Source: an uncultured Pelagibacteraceae bacterium
Lineage (GTDB): Bacteria; Pseudomonadota; Alphaproteobacteria; Pelagibacterales; Pelagibacteraceae
NCBI GenBank assembly: GCA_902624315.1
Contig: CACNXC010000001.1
Span: forward strand, 1 to 64,000
Direction of reading: 5' to 3'
DNA length: 64,000 bases
In this document: positions 50,276 to 60,333 of the stretch, piece by piece
Position numbering within the stretch: position 1 is the first letter of the stretch
Layout: each line of letters opens with the position of its first letter
Position numbers and translations under genes: made by a program
Notes under the pieces: generated by a model
Told to the model about the DNA's origin: nothing
Seen by the model: the letters and a program-made list of their open reading frames with translations, nothing else
Database searches by the model: none

Positions 50276-51575
50276 ATTTTTTAAAGATATACTCCCAAAG
50301 AGATTATTTTATAGAGCTTTATTAATTGTAGCAGTTCCAGTCATAGTTTTACAATTGGTAATTACTATTGTTTTTTTTGATAGCCTTTGGATCAAAACAA
50401 ACAAGGGTATGACTAAAGCGTTAGTAAATGAAATTAATACTTTCATTGAAGTTTATTCTGATGAAATTTATAAAAAAGATGAAATTAAAAATGTTTTTTC
50501 AGTTTACCAAGACTTAAATATAGATTTTGTAGAGAATAAAAAATTTACTTATATTCTTGATGAAAGATGGTTTAGCCCTATAGATAGGACTTTAAGAAGA
50601 GAGCTCAAGTCAAAATTTGGGAATGGAAATTATTGGTTTGATACAACCTCATATAAAGAGTTAATTGATATTAGAATAAAATATCAGTCTGGGTATTTTA
50701 AGTTTTTAGTTCCAAGAGATAGAGTGACGACTTCCTCAGCTCGTATCTTTGCACTTTGGATAACAGTTCCTGCAATCATAATGATTTTAATTTCATTAAT
50801 TTTTTTAAAAAATCAAACTAGACCAATAACTAATCTCGCCAAAGCAGCTGAAAAATTTGGTCGAGGAGAAGAAATTGATGAATTTAAACCCTCTGGTGCA
50901 GCAGAAATCAGACAAGCTGGTTATGAATTTGATAGAATGAGAAAAAGAATTTTAAGACATCTTAATCAAAGATCAGAAATGTTATCTGGAATCAGCCATG
51001 ACTTAAGAACTCCTTTAACAAGAATGAAATTACAAATAGCATTCATAAAAGATAAAGAATTAAGTAAAAAATTATCCGAAGACATCAACGAAATGGAAAA
51101 AATGCTAAATGAATATTTACAATTTACTAGCTCGTCATACTTAGAAAAAGATGAGGAATTTAATATTAGCGAATTAGTTGATGAAACGGTTAAAAAATAT
51201 GAAAATGAAAATATATCATCCAAAATTACACCTAGAATTTATATAAGTGGTAGAAAAAACTTAATCAAAAGATGTGTTAACAATCTTATAGACAATGCAA
51301 TTAAATATGCGGAAAAAGTAAATATCGATCTTATTAGAAGTAGTAACAGCTTATTCATTAAAATTGAAGACAACGGACCAGGTATACCTGAAGCAGAATA
51401 TGATAATGTTTTCAAACCTTTTTACAAAATTGATAAAGGTCGAGCTGAAACAAAATCAAGCGTTGGACTTGGATTATCCATAGCTTCGGACATTATCAGA
51501 TCACATGGAGGAAATATAAAATTAGCTAAGTCACAAATGGGTGGTTTAGAAGCTAAGATTTTTTTGCCTTTTTAG
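50256..51575 (+). CDS. envZ: EnvZ-like sensor histidine kinase
   Basis: Membrane histidine kinase. Two membrane segments (about 20-40 and 163-183) enclose a periplasmic sensor region, followed by a HAMP domain (NQTRPITNLAKAAEKFGRGE), the H-box GISHDLRTPLTRMK with the phosphorylated histidine at about residue 248, the N-box NNLIDNAIKYA, and G-boxes DNGPGIPE and GLGLSIASDII. At 439 residues it is close to EnvZ. The signal it senses cannot be read from sequence. Its last 23 bases overlap the end of the opposing ubiK gene. Confidence 0.9.
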   Translation: MFYGLSKFFKDILPKRLFYRALLIVAVPVIVLQLVITIVFFDSLWIKTNKGMTKALVNEINTFIEVYSDEIYKKDEIKNVFSVYQDLNIDFVENKKFTYILDERWFSPIDRTLRRELKSKFGNGNYWFDTTSYKELIDIRIKYQSGYFKFLVPRDRVTTSSARIFALWITVPAIIMILISLIFLKNQTRPITNLAKAAEKFGRGEEIDEFKPSGAAEIRQAGYEFDRMRKRILRHLNQRSEMLSGISHDLRTPLTRMKLQIAFIKDKELSKKLSEDINEMEKMLNEYLQFTSSSYLEKDEEFNISELVDETVKKYENENISSKITPRIYISGRKNLIKRCVNNLIDNAIKYAEKVNIDLIRSSNSLFIKIEDNGPGIPEAEYDNVFKPFYKIDKGRAETKSSVGLGLSIASDIIRSHGGNIKLAKSQMGGLEAKIFLPF

Positions 51576-51804
51576 TTTTCTTTTTTTTTGTAAATTTAAA
51601 TTGATCAATTTTTTTTTCTAAATTTTCAACTCTTTTTGAAAGAACTTCAAACTCATCTTTACTTGTTAACTTCATTTTAAAAACTATTTCATCTCTTTTA
51701 GATTTTAGAATAGTCATAATTTCATTGGCTATATCTTTTGACGATACTAAGCCTTGTTCAAATAATTTAGCAAGTTTTTCAATTACAAACTTTGAGTTTT
51801 TCAT
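51553..51804 (-). CDS. UbiK/BMFP accessory factor family protein
   Basis: An 83-residue helical coiled-coil protein of the YqiC/UbiK (BMFP) family, which in E. coli assists ubiquinone synthesis and binds membranes. The diagnostic C-terminal half is SKDEFEVLSKRVENLEKKIDQF, followed by a very lysine-rich tail (KKKKTKKAKKS). The tail is encoded antisense to the last codons of envZ. It is divergent from lgt across 49 bases. Confidence 0.75.
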   Translation of the reverse strand: MKNSKFVIEKLAKLFEQGLVSSKDIANEIMTILKSKRDEIVFKMKLTSKDEFEVLSKRVENLEKKIDQFKFTKKKKTKKAKKS

Positions 51805-51853
51805 ATATTAATCTAATAACTTATTATAATTATAACTTATATTAAAAATAAAA

Positions 51854-52636
51854 ATGTTCATTAATAATTTTGACCCAGTCGCATTTCAAATTTTTTCATT
51901 TGAGATTAGATGGTATTCTTTAGCTTATATTGTTGGTATCTTATTTGGGTGGTTTTTGAGTAAAAAATTTTTTATTTCTGAACCAAAAGTAAAGGAAAAA
52001 TTTGATGATTACTTAACTTATCTAATTTTAGGTTTAATTATTGGTGGCAGATTAGGCTATGTTGTATTTTATAACTTTGAATTTTATATCAATAATTTAT
52101 TAGATATCTTTAAAATTTGGCAAGGTGGTATGTCATTTCATGGGGGTGTTATAGGGATTATAATTACAAGTTATCTTTTTGCAAAAAGAAATTCACAAAG
52201 TTCATTTAATTATTTAGATATTGTGTCTTTTGTTGCACCCATAGGTATTTTTTTTGGCAGAATAGCAAATTTTATAAATTCAGAACTTTATGGTGTCGAG
52301 ACAAATGTTGCTTGGGCAGTCCAATTTACACAAATAGATAATTTATATCGACATCCCACTCAGTTATATGAAGCATTTTTTGAGGGTATAGTTCTATTTT
52401 TAGTTCTATTATATTTCAAAAATAAGAGTTTCTCCAAAAGACCTGGTTTTATTTCTGGTATATTTTTAGTTTTTTACTCAATTTTTAGATTTGCAATTGA
52501 GTTTTTAAGAGTTCCTGATGACCAACTGGGCTATTTATTATTCAATTTAACTATGGGACAACTTATAAGTATCTTTTTTTTAATAATCGGATGTTATTTA
52601 TTAATCTCTAAATATGAAAACAGACAAAATAGTTAA
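51854..52636 (+). CDS. lgt: Prolipoprotein diacylglyceryl transferase
   Basis: Inner-membrane enzyme that attaches diacylglycerol to the lipobox cysteine of prolipoproteins such as BamD. Seven or so membrane segments and the motifs GGRLGYVVFYN, WQGGMSFHGG, GRIANFINSELYG and HPTQLYEA are present. At 260 residues its length is normal. It overlaps the MidA-like gene by 23 bases. Confidence 0.95.
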   Translation: MFINNFDPVAFQIFSFEIRWYSLAYIVGILFGWFLSKKFFISEPKVKEKFDDYLTYLILGLIIGGRLGYVVFYNFEFYINNLLDIFKIWQGGMSFHGGVIGIIITSYLFAKRNSQSSFNYLDIVSFVAPIGIFFGRIANFINSELYGVETNVAWAVQFTQIDNLYRHPTQLYEAFFEGIVLFLVLLYFKNKSFSKRPGFISGIFLVFYSIFRFAIEFLRVPDDQLGYLLFNLTMGQLISIFFLIIGCYLLISKYENRQNS

Positions 52637-53657
52637 TTTACCCCTAGACAAGTTTATCAATATCTCTCTGTATAATAAAAAGTCTGGGTACTACATAAAA
52701 AAAAATCCATTCGGCAAAAAAGGAGATTTTATTACAGCTCCTAATGTATCAAGATTATTTTCTGAAATGATTGCTATTTGGGTTGTAAGTTTTTGGAAAA
52801 GTATAGGGTCACCAAAAGAATTCAACTTAATCGAACTTGGAGCAGGAAATGCTGCAATGATGAAAATTCTTATAGAAAGTTTTAAAAAGTTTCCACCTTT
52901 TTTCAAATCCTGCAGATTGGTAATTTATGAGATAAGTCCTACTTTAAAGAAGATACAAAAAAAAGAATTATTAAATTCAGATGTAAATTGGATAAACGAT
53001 TTAAAAAAAATAAAAAAAATACCTAGTATATTTGTTGCAAATGAGTTTTTTGATGCACTTGCAATTAAACAATTTAAAAAAAAAGGAAATTTATGGTTTG
53101 AAAAGTTCGTTAGTTTAAACAAAAAAACAACCTCTTTCTTGGAAAAAAAGATTAATATGAAAAATTATGAAAAAAAGATTAATTTTAAAATATCTAAAAA
53201 TCAGAATTTTATAGAATATTCAGAACTTGGTATTAATTACTTGAAACAAATTTCAAAAATTATCAAAGTGAGATCTGGAGGAATTTTGATCATAGATTAT
53301 GGGTATAATGAGGATAAAATGAAAAATACCTTACAAGCATTGTATAAACACGAATATTCAGATGTTTTGGCTAAAATTGGGAACTCAGATATCACGCATA
53401 ATATTAATTTCCGATTATTTGAAAAAATAATAAAAAAACTGGGTGGATTAAAACATAGTTTAACAACACAAAAAGAATTTCTTACAAAAATGGGTATCCA
53501 AGAAAGGGCTGAGATGATTGCAAAAAATCAAAACTTTTTAAAAAAAGCAGATATTTATTACAGATTAAAAAGACTAACAGATGATAAACAAATGGGAAAA
53601 TTGTTTAAAGTTATGTTAATAAAAAATCAAAAAAATAATTTTAATTTAGGATTTTAA
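52614..53657 (+). CDS. MidA/NDUFAF7-family SAM methyltransferase
   Basis: A 347-residue class I methyltransferase of the DUF185 family. Eukaryotic members (NDUFAF7, MidA) methylate an arginine of complex I subunit NDUFS2. Visible are the N-terminal YYIKKNPFGKKGDFITAPNVSRLFSEMIA, the SAM motif NLIELGAGNAAMM, VANEFFDALAIKQF, and IIDYGYNE. The substrate in bacteria is inferred only. It starts inside lgt and is followed after one base by the proposed CTG start of pgeF. Confidence 0.85.
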   Translation: MKTDKIVNLPLDKFINISLYNKKSGYYIKKNPFGKKGDFITAPNVSRLFSEMIAIWVVSFWKSIGSPKEFNLIELGAGNAAMMKILIESFKKFPPFFKSCRLVIYEISPTLKKIQKKELLNSDVNWINDLKKIKKIPSIFVANEFFDALAIKQFKKKGNLWFEKFVSLNKKTTSFLEKKINMKNYEKKINFKISKNQNFIEYSELGINYLKQISKIIKVRSGGILIIDYGYNEDKMKNTLQALYKHEYSDVLAKIGNSDITHNINFRLFEKIIKKLGGLKHSLTTQKEFLTKMGIQERAEMIAKNQNFLKKADIYYRLKRLTDDKQMGKLFKVMLIKNQKNNFNLGF

Positions 53658-53658
53658 T

Positions 53659-54417
53659 CTGATCACCTCTCGAAAATTATTAAAAAACAAAAATATAAGT
53701 CATGGATTTTTTAATAAAAATGGAGGTAAATCAAAAGGGATATATAAAAGTCTAAATTGTGGTCCCGGTTCTCAGGATAACAAAAATAACATTTTAAAAA
53801 ATTTAAAGATTGCCAAAGATAAAATAGGAAAAAAAACAAAAAATATTTATTTAGTACATCAAGTACATAGCAATAAGTTGGTTTTTCTAAATGAAAACTC
53901 CAAATTTAAAAAAAAAATTAAAGCTGACGCAATTATAACTAATCAAAAAAAACTGCCGATAGCTGTATTGACCGCTGATTGCGTACCAGTGTTATTATAT
54001 GACTATGAAAAAAAAATTATCGCGGCTATACATGCCGGCTGGAAAGGTGCGTATAAAGGGATAATCAAAAATGTTATTAATTTTATGCATAAAAAAGGGT
54101 GTAACCCAAAAAATATTATAGGAGCAATTGGTCCATCAATTACTCAAAAAAACTACGAAGTAAAAACTGACTTTAAAAAGAAATTTATTAAAAAACACAA
54201 AAAAAACAAAATTTTCTTTAAAAATAAAAACAATTTAATTTTTTTTGATTTGCCAAATTATGTCAAATCTCAACTTAAATCGCAAAAAATCAATAAAATT
54301 GATATGATTAAAATTGATACATTCGATAGAAAAAATAATTTTTTTAGTGCAAGAAGATCATTAAAATTAAATCTGGATGATTATGGTAGAAATATTTCAA
54401 TAATTATGATTAATTAA
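53659..54417 (+). CDS. pgeF: PgeF/YfiH-family protein, probable CTG start
   Basis: Member of the laccase-domain YfiH family (peptidoglycan editing factor; some members act on purine nucleosides). The catalytic core is clear: [37 protein letters not shown] and [14 protein letters not shown]. The first ATG/GTG/TTG in frame is a TTG at 53878, but coding clearly begins earlier. Codons from 53659 give [22 protein letters not shown] and [12 protein letters not shown], the conserved N-terminal part of the family. No stop intervenes and no frameshift is needed. The only plausible start before HGFF is CTG at 53659 (or ATC at 53662), one base after the previous stop. That gives 252 residues, the normal family length. 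Confidence 0.85.
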   Translation: MITSRKLLKNKNISHGFFNKNGGKSKGIYKSLNCGPGSQDNKNNILKNLKIAKDKIGKKTKNIYLVHQVHSNKLVFLNENSKFKKKIKADAIITNQKKLPIAVLTADCVPVLLYDYEKKIIAAIHAGWKGAYKGIIKNVINFMHKKGCNPKNIIGAIGPSITQKNYEVKTDFKKKFIKKHKKNKIFFKNKNNLIFFDLPNYVKSQLKSQKINKIDMIKIDTFDRKNNFFSARRSLKLNLDDYGRNISIIMIN

Positions 54418-54424
54418 ACTTTTC

Positions 54425-55357
54425 ATGAAATTATTAACTGGAAATAGTAATAAAATCCTAAGTAAAAATATCGCTAAATATTTAAAATCTAAACTTGTCA
54501 ATTCTAGTATAAGAAAATTTGCAGATGGTGAAATTTACATCGAAATAAATGAAAATATAAGAGGGAATAGCATTTTTATAATTCAATCTATTTCTTCACC
54601 AGCTAATGACAATTTAATGGAATTATTATTATGTATTGATGCTTTAAAGAGATCATCAGCAAAAAATATAACTGCTGTAATTCCTTATTTTGGTTATGCG
54701 AGACAAGATAGAAAAGTTGTACCAAGAACATCTATATCAGCAAAGCTTGTTTCAAATTTAATTACTCAAGCTGGAGCAGATAGAGTTGTGACAGTTGATC
54801 TCCACGCTGGTCAAATTCAAGGTTTTTTTGACATTCCTGTAGATAACCTTTTTTCTACTCCAATTTTTGCACGACACGTTAAAAAGAAAATCAAAAATAA
54901 AAATTTAGTCTGTGTTGCTCCAGATGTTGGTGGAACAGAGCGAGCCAGAGCACTTGGTAAAATCTTAAACATTGGCCTAGCTATTGTTGACAAAAGAAGA
55001 CCAAAACCAGGCCAATCGCAAGTAATGAATGTTATTGGAGATGTTAAGGGTAAAACATGTATATTAGTTGATGATATAATTGATTCAGGAGGCACTATCG
55101 TCAATGCCGCTAAGGCATTAAAACAAAGAGGTGCAAAAGAGGTTTATGTTTATATTACTCACGGGGTATTGAGTGGAGACGCAGTTAAAAAAATTAAAAA
55201 TTCAGTTATCAAAAATTTAGTAATAACAGATACAATAGATAATAGCGAAAAAACAAAAAATGTTAAAAACATAGAAGTTTTACCAATTTCCGCCCTTATG
55301 GGAGAAGCTATAAAAAGAATTTCTAATTCAACATCAGTTTCAGATTTATTCAAATAA
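54425..55357 (+). CDS. prs: Ribose-phosphate pyrophosphokinase
   Basis: Makes PRPP from ribose 5-phosphate and ATP for nucleotide, histidine and tryptophan synthesis. Signatures are [10 protein letters not shown], the metal-binding [14 protein letters not shown] region, [10 protein letters not shown], and the PRPP-binding loop [16 protein letters not shown]. At 310 residues its length is normal. It begins eight bases after pgeF. Confidence 0.96.
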   Translation: MKLLTGNSNKILSKNIAKYLKSKLVNSSIRKFADGEIYIEINENIRGNSIFIIQSISSPANDNLMELLLCIDALKRSSAKNITAVIPYFGYARQDRKVVPRTSISAKLVSNLITQAGADRVVTVDLHAGQIQGFFDIPVDNLFSTPIFARHVKKKIKNKNLVCVAPDVGGTERARALGKILNIGLAIVDKRRPKPGQSQVMNVIGDVKGKTCILVDDIIDSGGTIVNAAKALKQRGAKEVYVYITHGVLSGDAVKKIKNSVIKNLVITDTIDNSEKTKNVKNIEVLPISALMGEAIKRISNSTSVSDLFK

Positions 55358-55400
55358 TTACCTTGATTATTTATGAACATGGGTTAAAAACCTCTGTTTT

Positions 55401-56129
55401 ATGAATTCTTTAGAGGCAAAGATCAGGGATAACAAAACTAAAGGTCAACTTAATGCCATCAGGAATGATGGCGGTGTTCCAGGGATTATCTATGGAGGTA
55501 AAGACCAAAATCAAAAAGTTTCTATATCAAAGAAATTATTAAAAACCTTGATTGAGAAAGATAACTTTTTATCAAATATTATTACACTAAATGTAGATGG
55601 AAAATCTCAAAATGTATTACCTAGAGAAGTAAAATATCACATCATAAGTGATGAACCTACTCATGTAGATTTTTTAAGAGTTCTTCCTGGAGTAAAAATT
55701 AAGATTGAAGTTCCAGTTAATTTTATTAATCATGAAAAATCTCCAGGTTTAAAAAGAGGTGGAGTGCTTAACATTGTAAGAAGAAAAGTTGAATTAAAAT
55801 GCCCAAGTGAAAAAATACCTGAAAGTATTACTTTAGATTTAGATGGTATAGATATCGGGTCAAGTTTTAAAATTTCTTCAGTAAAACTGGATGCAGAAGT
55901 AACACCAACTATTCAAGGAAGAGATTTCGTAATTGCAACCTTAGCAGCACCGACAGTAATGAAAGAGCCAGAAAAACCAGCAGAAGCAGAAGCTGCAGAG
56001 GGTGAAGAAGGTGCCGAAGGAGCTGAAGCAGCAGCAGCTGAAGGAGATAAACCAGCTGCAGAGGGTGATAAAAAAGAGGGTGACGACAAAAAACCTGCTG
56101 ATAAAAAAGCTCCAGAAGAAAAAAAATAA
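55401..56129 (+). CDS. rplY: Ribosomal protein bL25 (CTC form)
   Basis: 5S rRNA-binding ribosomal protein of the long TL5/CTC type. The N-terminal L25 domain (RDNKTKGQLNAIRNDGGVPGIIYGG) is followed by a beta domain (KIKIEVPVNFINHEKSPGLKRGGVLNIV). The last 50 or so residues are a low-complexity alanine/glutamate then lysine-rich tail that is visibly more GC-rich than its surroundings. Such tails are common in alphaproteobacterial L25. Length is 242 residues. It precedes pth, a very common pairing. Confidence 0.95.
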   Translation: MNSLEAKIRDNKTKGQLNAIRNDGGVPGIIYGGKDQNQKVSISKKLLKTLIEKDNFLSNIITLNVDGKSQNVLPREVKYHIISDEPTHVDFLRVLPGVKIKIEVPVNFINHEKSPGLKRGGVLNIVRRKVELKCPSEKIPESITLDLDGIDIGSSFKISSVKLDAEVTPTIQGRDFVIATLAAPTVMKEPEKPAEAEAAEGEEGAEGAEAAAAEGDKPAAEGDKKEGDDKKPADKKAPEEKK

Positions 56130-56162
56130 TCCACTAAATTTGAAAACTAATTTTAACTGTTC

Positions 56163-56723
56163 ATGCTTTTATTTGTAGGTTTAGGTAATCCAACTCCAGA
56201 TAGTGAAAATAATAGACATAATGTTGGGTTTAAAATTATAGACTCAATCAATAAAAAGTTCGGGCTTACAAAACAAAAACCCAAATTCAAAGGGTTGTTA
56301 ACAACTGGCAATATTGATAGTAAAAAAGTTTATGCCATTAAGCCCTTAACTTTCATGAATAACTCTGGAATATGTATTAGAGAACTAATTGAATATTTTA
56401 AAATTGAACCTGAAAATGTAATTGTATTTCATGATGACCTTGATGTTGAATTTGGAAAAATAAAAGCGAAATTTGGTGGATCAAGCGCAGGCCATAATGG
56501 AATATCTTCTATTGATAAATTTATTGGCAAAGATTACTCAAGAGTAAGAATTGGTATAGGAAAACCAAAAGGACCCATTGAAGTATCAGATTATGTTCTG
56601 CAAAATTTTGATGATGAAGAAATTATGGGTGTAGAAAAAATATCCCGAAATATAACTGAATCACTTTCGATACTTGTAGAAAAAAAATTAGATTTATTTT
56701 CAAGCACAGTTAATAACAAATAA
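56163..56723 (+). CDS. pth: Peptidyl-tRNA hydrolase
   Basis: Releases tRNA from peptidyl-tRNA dropped by ribosomes. The catalytic histidine is in NRHNVGF, with KPLTFMNNSG, the FHDDLDVEFGKIKAKFGGSSAGHNGISSI segment, and RVRIGIGKP. At 186 residues it is normal. Its stop codon shares one base with the ychF ATG (TAATG). Confidence 0.96.
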   Translation: MLLFVGLGNPTPDSENNRHNVGFKIIDSINKKFGLTKQKPKFKGLLTTGNIDSKKVYAIKPLTFMNNSGICIRELIEYFKIEPENVIVFHDDLDVEFGKIKAKFGGSSAGHNGISSIDKFIGKDYSRVRIGIGKPKGPIEVSDYVLQNFDDEEIMGVEKISRNITESLSILVEKKLDLFSSTVNNK

Positions 56724-57796
56724 TGAGTTTTAAATGTGGGATCGTTGGATTACCTAATGTTGGTAAATCAACTCTTTTCAATGCACTAACTAATTCTAGT
56801 AAGGCACAGGCAGCTAATTTTCCTTTTTGTACAATTGATCCAAATATTGGAGTTGTAATAGTTCCTGATGAAAGATTGGACAATTTAGCTAAAATTTCAA
56901 AATCGAAAAAAATAATCAATACCACTATCTCTTTTGTTGACATTGCTGGACTGGTAAAAGGCGCATCTAAAGGTGAAGGTTTGGGTAATAAATTTCTTTC
57001 TCATATTAGAGAAGTCGATGCAATCATTCACATGATCAGGTGCTTTGACTCTAATGATATTCAAAATGTAAACTCTTCTGTTGACCCGGTAAGAGATATA
57101 GAAATTATAGAAACAGAGATGATGCTTGCAGATCTTGAATCTATTCAAAAAAGGTTAGAAAAAAATAATAAAAAAAGTGTTGATGAGGATCAAATCAAAA
57201 TTCTTGAAATAGCTATGGATTGTATAAATAATAATAAAAGTTTTGATGATTTAAGAACCCAATTTAATAAAAAACAACTTAATCAATCTGGATTATTATC
57301 ACTTAAACCTAAAATTTTTGTTTGTAACGTAGATGAACAAAGTGTTCAAAGTGGAAATAATTACACTCAATCATTTATTGATAAGTATGGAAACAATAAT
57401 ACTTTAATCGTCTCTGCAGACATAGAAAATCAAATAAATGAATTGGAAAGTAATGAGAAAAAAAATTATATGGAAATGATTGGATTAAAGGAAACAGGAT
57501 TGAATAAATTAATTAAGAAAGGTTATGAAATTCTTGACCTAGATACATACTTTACATCTGGGCCCGAAGAAACTCGAGCATGGACAATTGAAAAAAATTG
57601 TACTGCTCCAAAAGCTGCAGGTGAAATTCATACTGATTTTGAAAAAGGATTTATTCGGGCTGAAACTATTTCTTACGATGATTTCATATCCAATGATGGT
57701 TGGGTAAATTCAAAAAATAATGGAAAAATGAGATTAGAAGGGAAAGATTATATAGTTAAAGATGGAGACGTACTAAACTTCCGTTTCAATACGTGA
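56723..57796 (+). CDS. ychF: Obg-like ATPase YchF/OLA1
   Basis: Ribosome-associated P-loop ATPase. It has the Walker motif GLPNVGKSTLFNAL, PFCTIDPNIGVV, FVDIAGLVKGASKGEGLGNKFLSHIREVD, and a C-terminal TGS domain (ending GKDYIVKDGDVLNFRF). At 357 residues its length is normal. It follows pth in the usual order. The last 24 bases overlap the end of petC on the other strand. Confidence 0.95.
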   Translation: MSFKCGIVGLPNVGKSTLFNALTNSSKAQAANFPFCTIDPNIGVVIVPDERLDNLAKISKSKKIINTTISFVDIAGLVKGASKGEGLGNKFLSHIREVDAIIHMIRCFDSNDIQNVNSSVDPVRDIEIIETEMMLADLESIQKRLEKNNKKSVDEDQIKILEIAMDCINNNKSFDDLRTQFNKKQLNQSGLLSLKPKIFVCNVDEQSVQSGNNYTQSFIDKYGNNNTLIVSADIENQINELESNEKKNYMEMIGLKETGLNKLIKKGYEILDLDTYFTSGPEETRAWTIEKNCTAPKAAGEIHTDFEKGFIRAETISYDDFISNDGWVNSKNNGKMRLEGKDYIVKDGDVLNFRFNT

Positions 57797-58552
57797 CCAT
57801 ATTCTTTTCATACTAAAATAAACTAGGATTGTTAAAATAATTAAATACACGATAGCTTTAAAACCCATTTGATGTCTTGACTCTAAATGGGGTTCAGCTG
57901 ACCACATCAAGAATGTTGTTACATCTTTTGACATTTGCTCAACAGAAGCTGTTGTGCCATCTGAGTACTCTACTAATCCATCTGATAACTGATTAGCCAT
58001 TTTAATTTTATTCCCATACATGTATTTATTATAATACACACCATCATCTAAAGTAACTCCAGCTGGTGGGTCTTCATATCCTTGAAGCAATGAATAAATA
58101 TAATCTACCCCACCCCCTCTTGCTTTAACTAGCACAGACATGTCTGGTGGATAAGCACCTCCATTTGCAGCTTGAGCAGCTTGAACGTTATCATAGGGCA
58201 TTACAAACTTATCTGATAATCTGCCCGGACGAGTAAACATATCACCGTCTGAATTAGGTCCATCCTTGACTTCAAAAGATGCAGCAATAGCTTTTGCTTG
58301 CTCTATAGAAAATTCTGGTCCCCCTTTCTCAGCTAAGTTTCTATAACTTAAATATTTCATTGAATGACAAGAAGAGCACACCTCTGTGTAGACTTGATAA
58401 CCTCTTTGAAGTGCGGCTCTATCAAACTTTCCAAAAGGACCTTTAAAGCTCCAATCGGTTTTTAAATATTCAACTTTTTCTGCAGCTTGAGTGCTCAATG
58501 AAAGTCCAGAAAATAAGATAATAAATGAAAATATTTTAAAAAAATTTTTCAC
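57773..58552 (-). CDS. petC: Cytochrome c1 of the bc1 complex
   Basis: Heme c subunit passing electrons to soluble or membrane cytochrome c. A signal peptide (about 1-23) precedes the heme-binding CSSCHSMKYLSYR. The axial methionine is probably in the DMSVLVKARGGG or later region, and a C-terminal membrane anchor (about 232-250, KAIVYLIILTILVYF) is followed by a short basic tail. At 259 residues it is typical. It directly abuts petB. Confidence 0.93.
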   Translation of the reverse strand: MKNFFKIFSFIILFSGLSLSTQAAEKVEYLKTDWSFKGPFGKFDRAALQRGYQVYTEVCSSCHSMKYLSYRNLAEKGGPEFSIEQAKAIAASFEVKDGPNSDGDMFTRPGRLSDKFVMPYDNVQAAQAANGGAYPPDMSVLVKARGGGVDYIYSLLQGYEDPPAGVTLDDGVYYNKYMYGNKIKMANQLSDGLVEYSDGTTASVEQMSKDVTTFLMWSAEPHLESRHQMGFKAIVYLIILTILVYFSMKRIWSRIETEV

Positions 58553-59815
58553 TTATTTATTTAAACTTTCCTTGTTCTTTGCTGTGGCTAAATTAGGTGA
58601 ACCACCTAGTATCGGTTCGGTAATACTTAATGGAATTGGAAGAGTTTTTTCTTTCCAACCTAAAACTGGAAGTATTACTAAAAAATGTAAGAAATAGTAT
58701 GCTGTAGCTACTCTAGCAACTAACAGATATAATCCCTCTGCTGGCATAGCACCAACATATCCCAGGATCAAAACATCAGCGACAAGGATCCAATAAAATT
58801 GTCTGTATAAAGGTCTAAATACTGCTGATCTAATTTTTGAGGTATCGAGCCATGGAAGAGCTGCTAAAATTAAAATAGCAGATAACATTGCAACTACTCC
58901 TAAAAGTTTATCTGGGACCGATCTTAAAATTGCGTAGAATGGTAATAAATACCACTCCGGAACAATATGTGCTGGCGTAACTAACGGATTAGCTTCAATA
59001 TAATTATCTGCATGACCTAAAATATTTGGCGTATAAAAAACAAAAAATGCAAAAACAATCATAAACATTAGTAAAGCAAAACCATCTTTTATTACAATGT
59101 ATGGATGGAATGGTACTGTATCTTTTGAAGGTTTTTTAATGTCAATTCCAACTGGATTATTATTTCCAGGAACATGAAGTGCCCATATGTGAAGAACAAC
59201 TAAACCTAAAATTAAAAAAGGTATTAAATAGTGAAGTGTAAAAAATCTTGTTAAAGTAGGATTATCAACTGAGTAACCTCCCCATAACCAAGTAACAATA
59301 CCCTCGCCTACTAAAGGAATTGCACTAAATAGATTTGTAATTACAGTTGCACCCCAGAAACTCATTTGGCCCCATGGAAGTACATAACCCAAAAATGCAG
59401 CTGCCATCATCAATAAATAAATGATGATACCTATTATCCAAATTATTTCTCGAGGAGCTTTGTAAGAGCCATAAAATAATGATCTAAATATATGAATATA
59501 AACAGCCAAAAAAAACATTGAAGCACCATTTGCATGAATGTATCTAATTAACCAACCATAGTTAACATCTCTCATAATATGCTCGACACTATCAAAAGCC
59601 ATATCAGCATGAGCAATATAATGCATTGCAAGAACTAAACCCGTTACAATTTGAGTAATCAAACAAAAAGTTAATATTCCACCAAACGTCCACCAATAAT
59701 TTAAATTTTTAGGTGTTGGATAATCAGTTAAGTGATTTGCAAGAGTTAATAATGGTAAACGATCGTTAAACCATTTTCCAAATTTTGATTTCGGTGTGTA
59801 TTCGTGATCACTCAT
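58553..59815 (-). CDS. petB: Cytochrome b of the bc1 complex
   Basis: Membrane subunit holding hemes bL and bH and both quinone sites. Heme histidines are visible in [12 protein letters not shown] and VYIHIFRS, and in TLHYLIPF and VLHIWALH. The Qo-site PEWY motif is present ([14 protein letters not shown]), and [16 protein letters not shown] is conserved. At 420 residues it fits a fused cytochrome b. It lies five bases after petA. Confidence 0.97.
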   Translation of the reverse strand: MSDHEYTPKSKFGKWFNDRLPLLTLANHLTDYPTPKNLNYWWTFGGILTFCLITQIVTGLVLAMHYIAHADMAFDSVEHIMRDVNYGWLIRYIHANGASMFFLAVYIHIFRSLFYGSYKAPREIIWIIGIIIYLLMMAAAFLGYVLPWGQMSFWGATVITNLFSAIPLVGEGIVTWLWGGYSVDNPTLTRFFTLHYLIPFLILGLVVLHIWALHVPGNNNPVGIDIKKPSKDTVPFHPYIVIKDGFALLMFMIVFAFFVFYTPNILGHADNYIEANPLVTPAHIVPEWYLLPFYAILRSVPDKLLGVVAMLSAILILAALPWLDTSKIRSAVFRPLYRQFYWILVADVLILGYVGAMPAEGLYLLVARVATAYYFLHFLVILPVLGWKEKTLPIPLSITEPILGGSPNLATAKNKESLNK

Positions 59816-59820
59816 AATAA

Positions 59821-60333
59821 TTATCCAATTTTAATTGTATTAGCATTAACAAATTCATATTTAGGGATCTCCATATTAGTTGGAGCTGGTCCCTTTCTAA
59901 TTCTTCCAGAGATATCATAGTGAGAACCATGACAGGGACAAAACCATCCATTGTATTCACCTTTTTGATCTAGAGGAACACAGCCTAAGTGAGTGCACAC
60001 TCCAAGCATGACTAACCACTCGGGGTTCGCTGCACGATCCTCATCTTTTTCAGGATGTTTTAAATCTTCTAACTTTACAGATCTTGCTTCAGCTATCTCA
60101 TCTTGAGTTCTTCTACGAATAAAAATTGGTTTACCTCTCCATAAAACTGTAATTGTTTTACCTGGATTAACTGCACTCACATCAACCTCAGTGCTCGCTA
60201 AAGCTTTAACTGATGCGTCTGGGTTCATCTGATCAATCATTGGCCATATCGTTGCACCAACACCAACCGCACCAACTGCATAAGTTGCAGTGAATAAGAA
60301 ATCTCGTCTATTAGTTTTTTTTTCTGTCATCAA
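59821..60333 (-). CDS. petA: Rieske iron-sulfur protein
   Basis: [2Fe-2S] subunit that takes electrons from ubiquinol. The N-terminus has a Tat-type signal anchor ([20 protein letters not shown]). The cluster ligands are in CTHLGCVPL and CPCHGSHYD. At 170 residues it is normal. It opens the petABC operon, which is divergent from trmL across 87 bases that hold the promoter. Confidence 0.96.
   Translation of the reverse strand: MMTEKKTNRRDFLFTATYAVGAVGVGATIWPMIDQMNPDASVKALASTEVDVSAVNPGKTITVLWRGKPIFIRRRTQDEIAEARSVKLEDLKHPEKDEDRAANPEWLVMLGVCTHLGCVPLDQKGEYNGWFCPCHGSHYDISGRIRKGPAPTNMEIPKYEFVNANTIKIG

Noticed and set aside
53878-54417. pgeF starting at TTG 53878
   Set aside because: That start would cut off the conserved HGFF and LN-x-G region that is plainly encoded in frame upstream without a stop.
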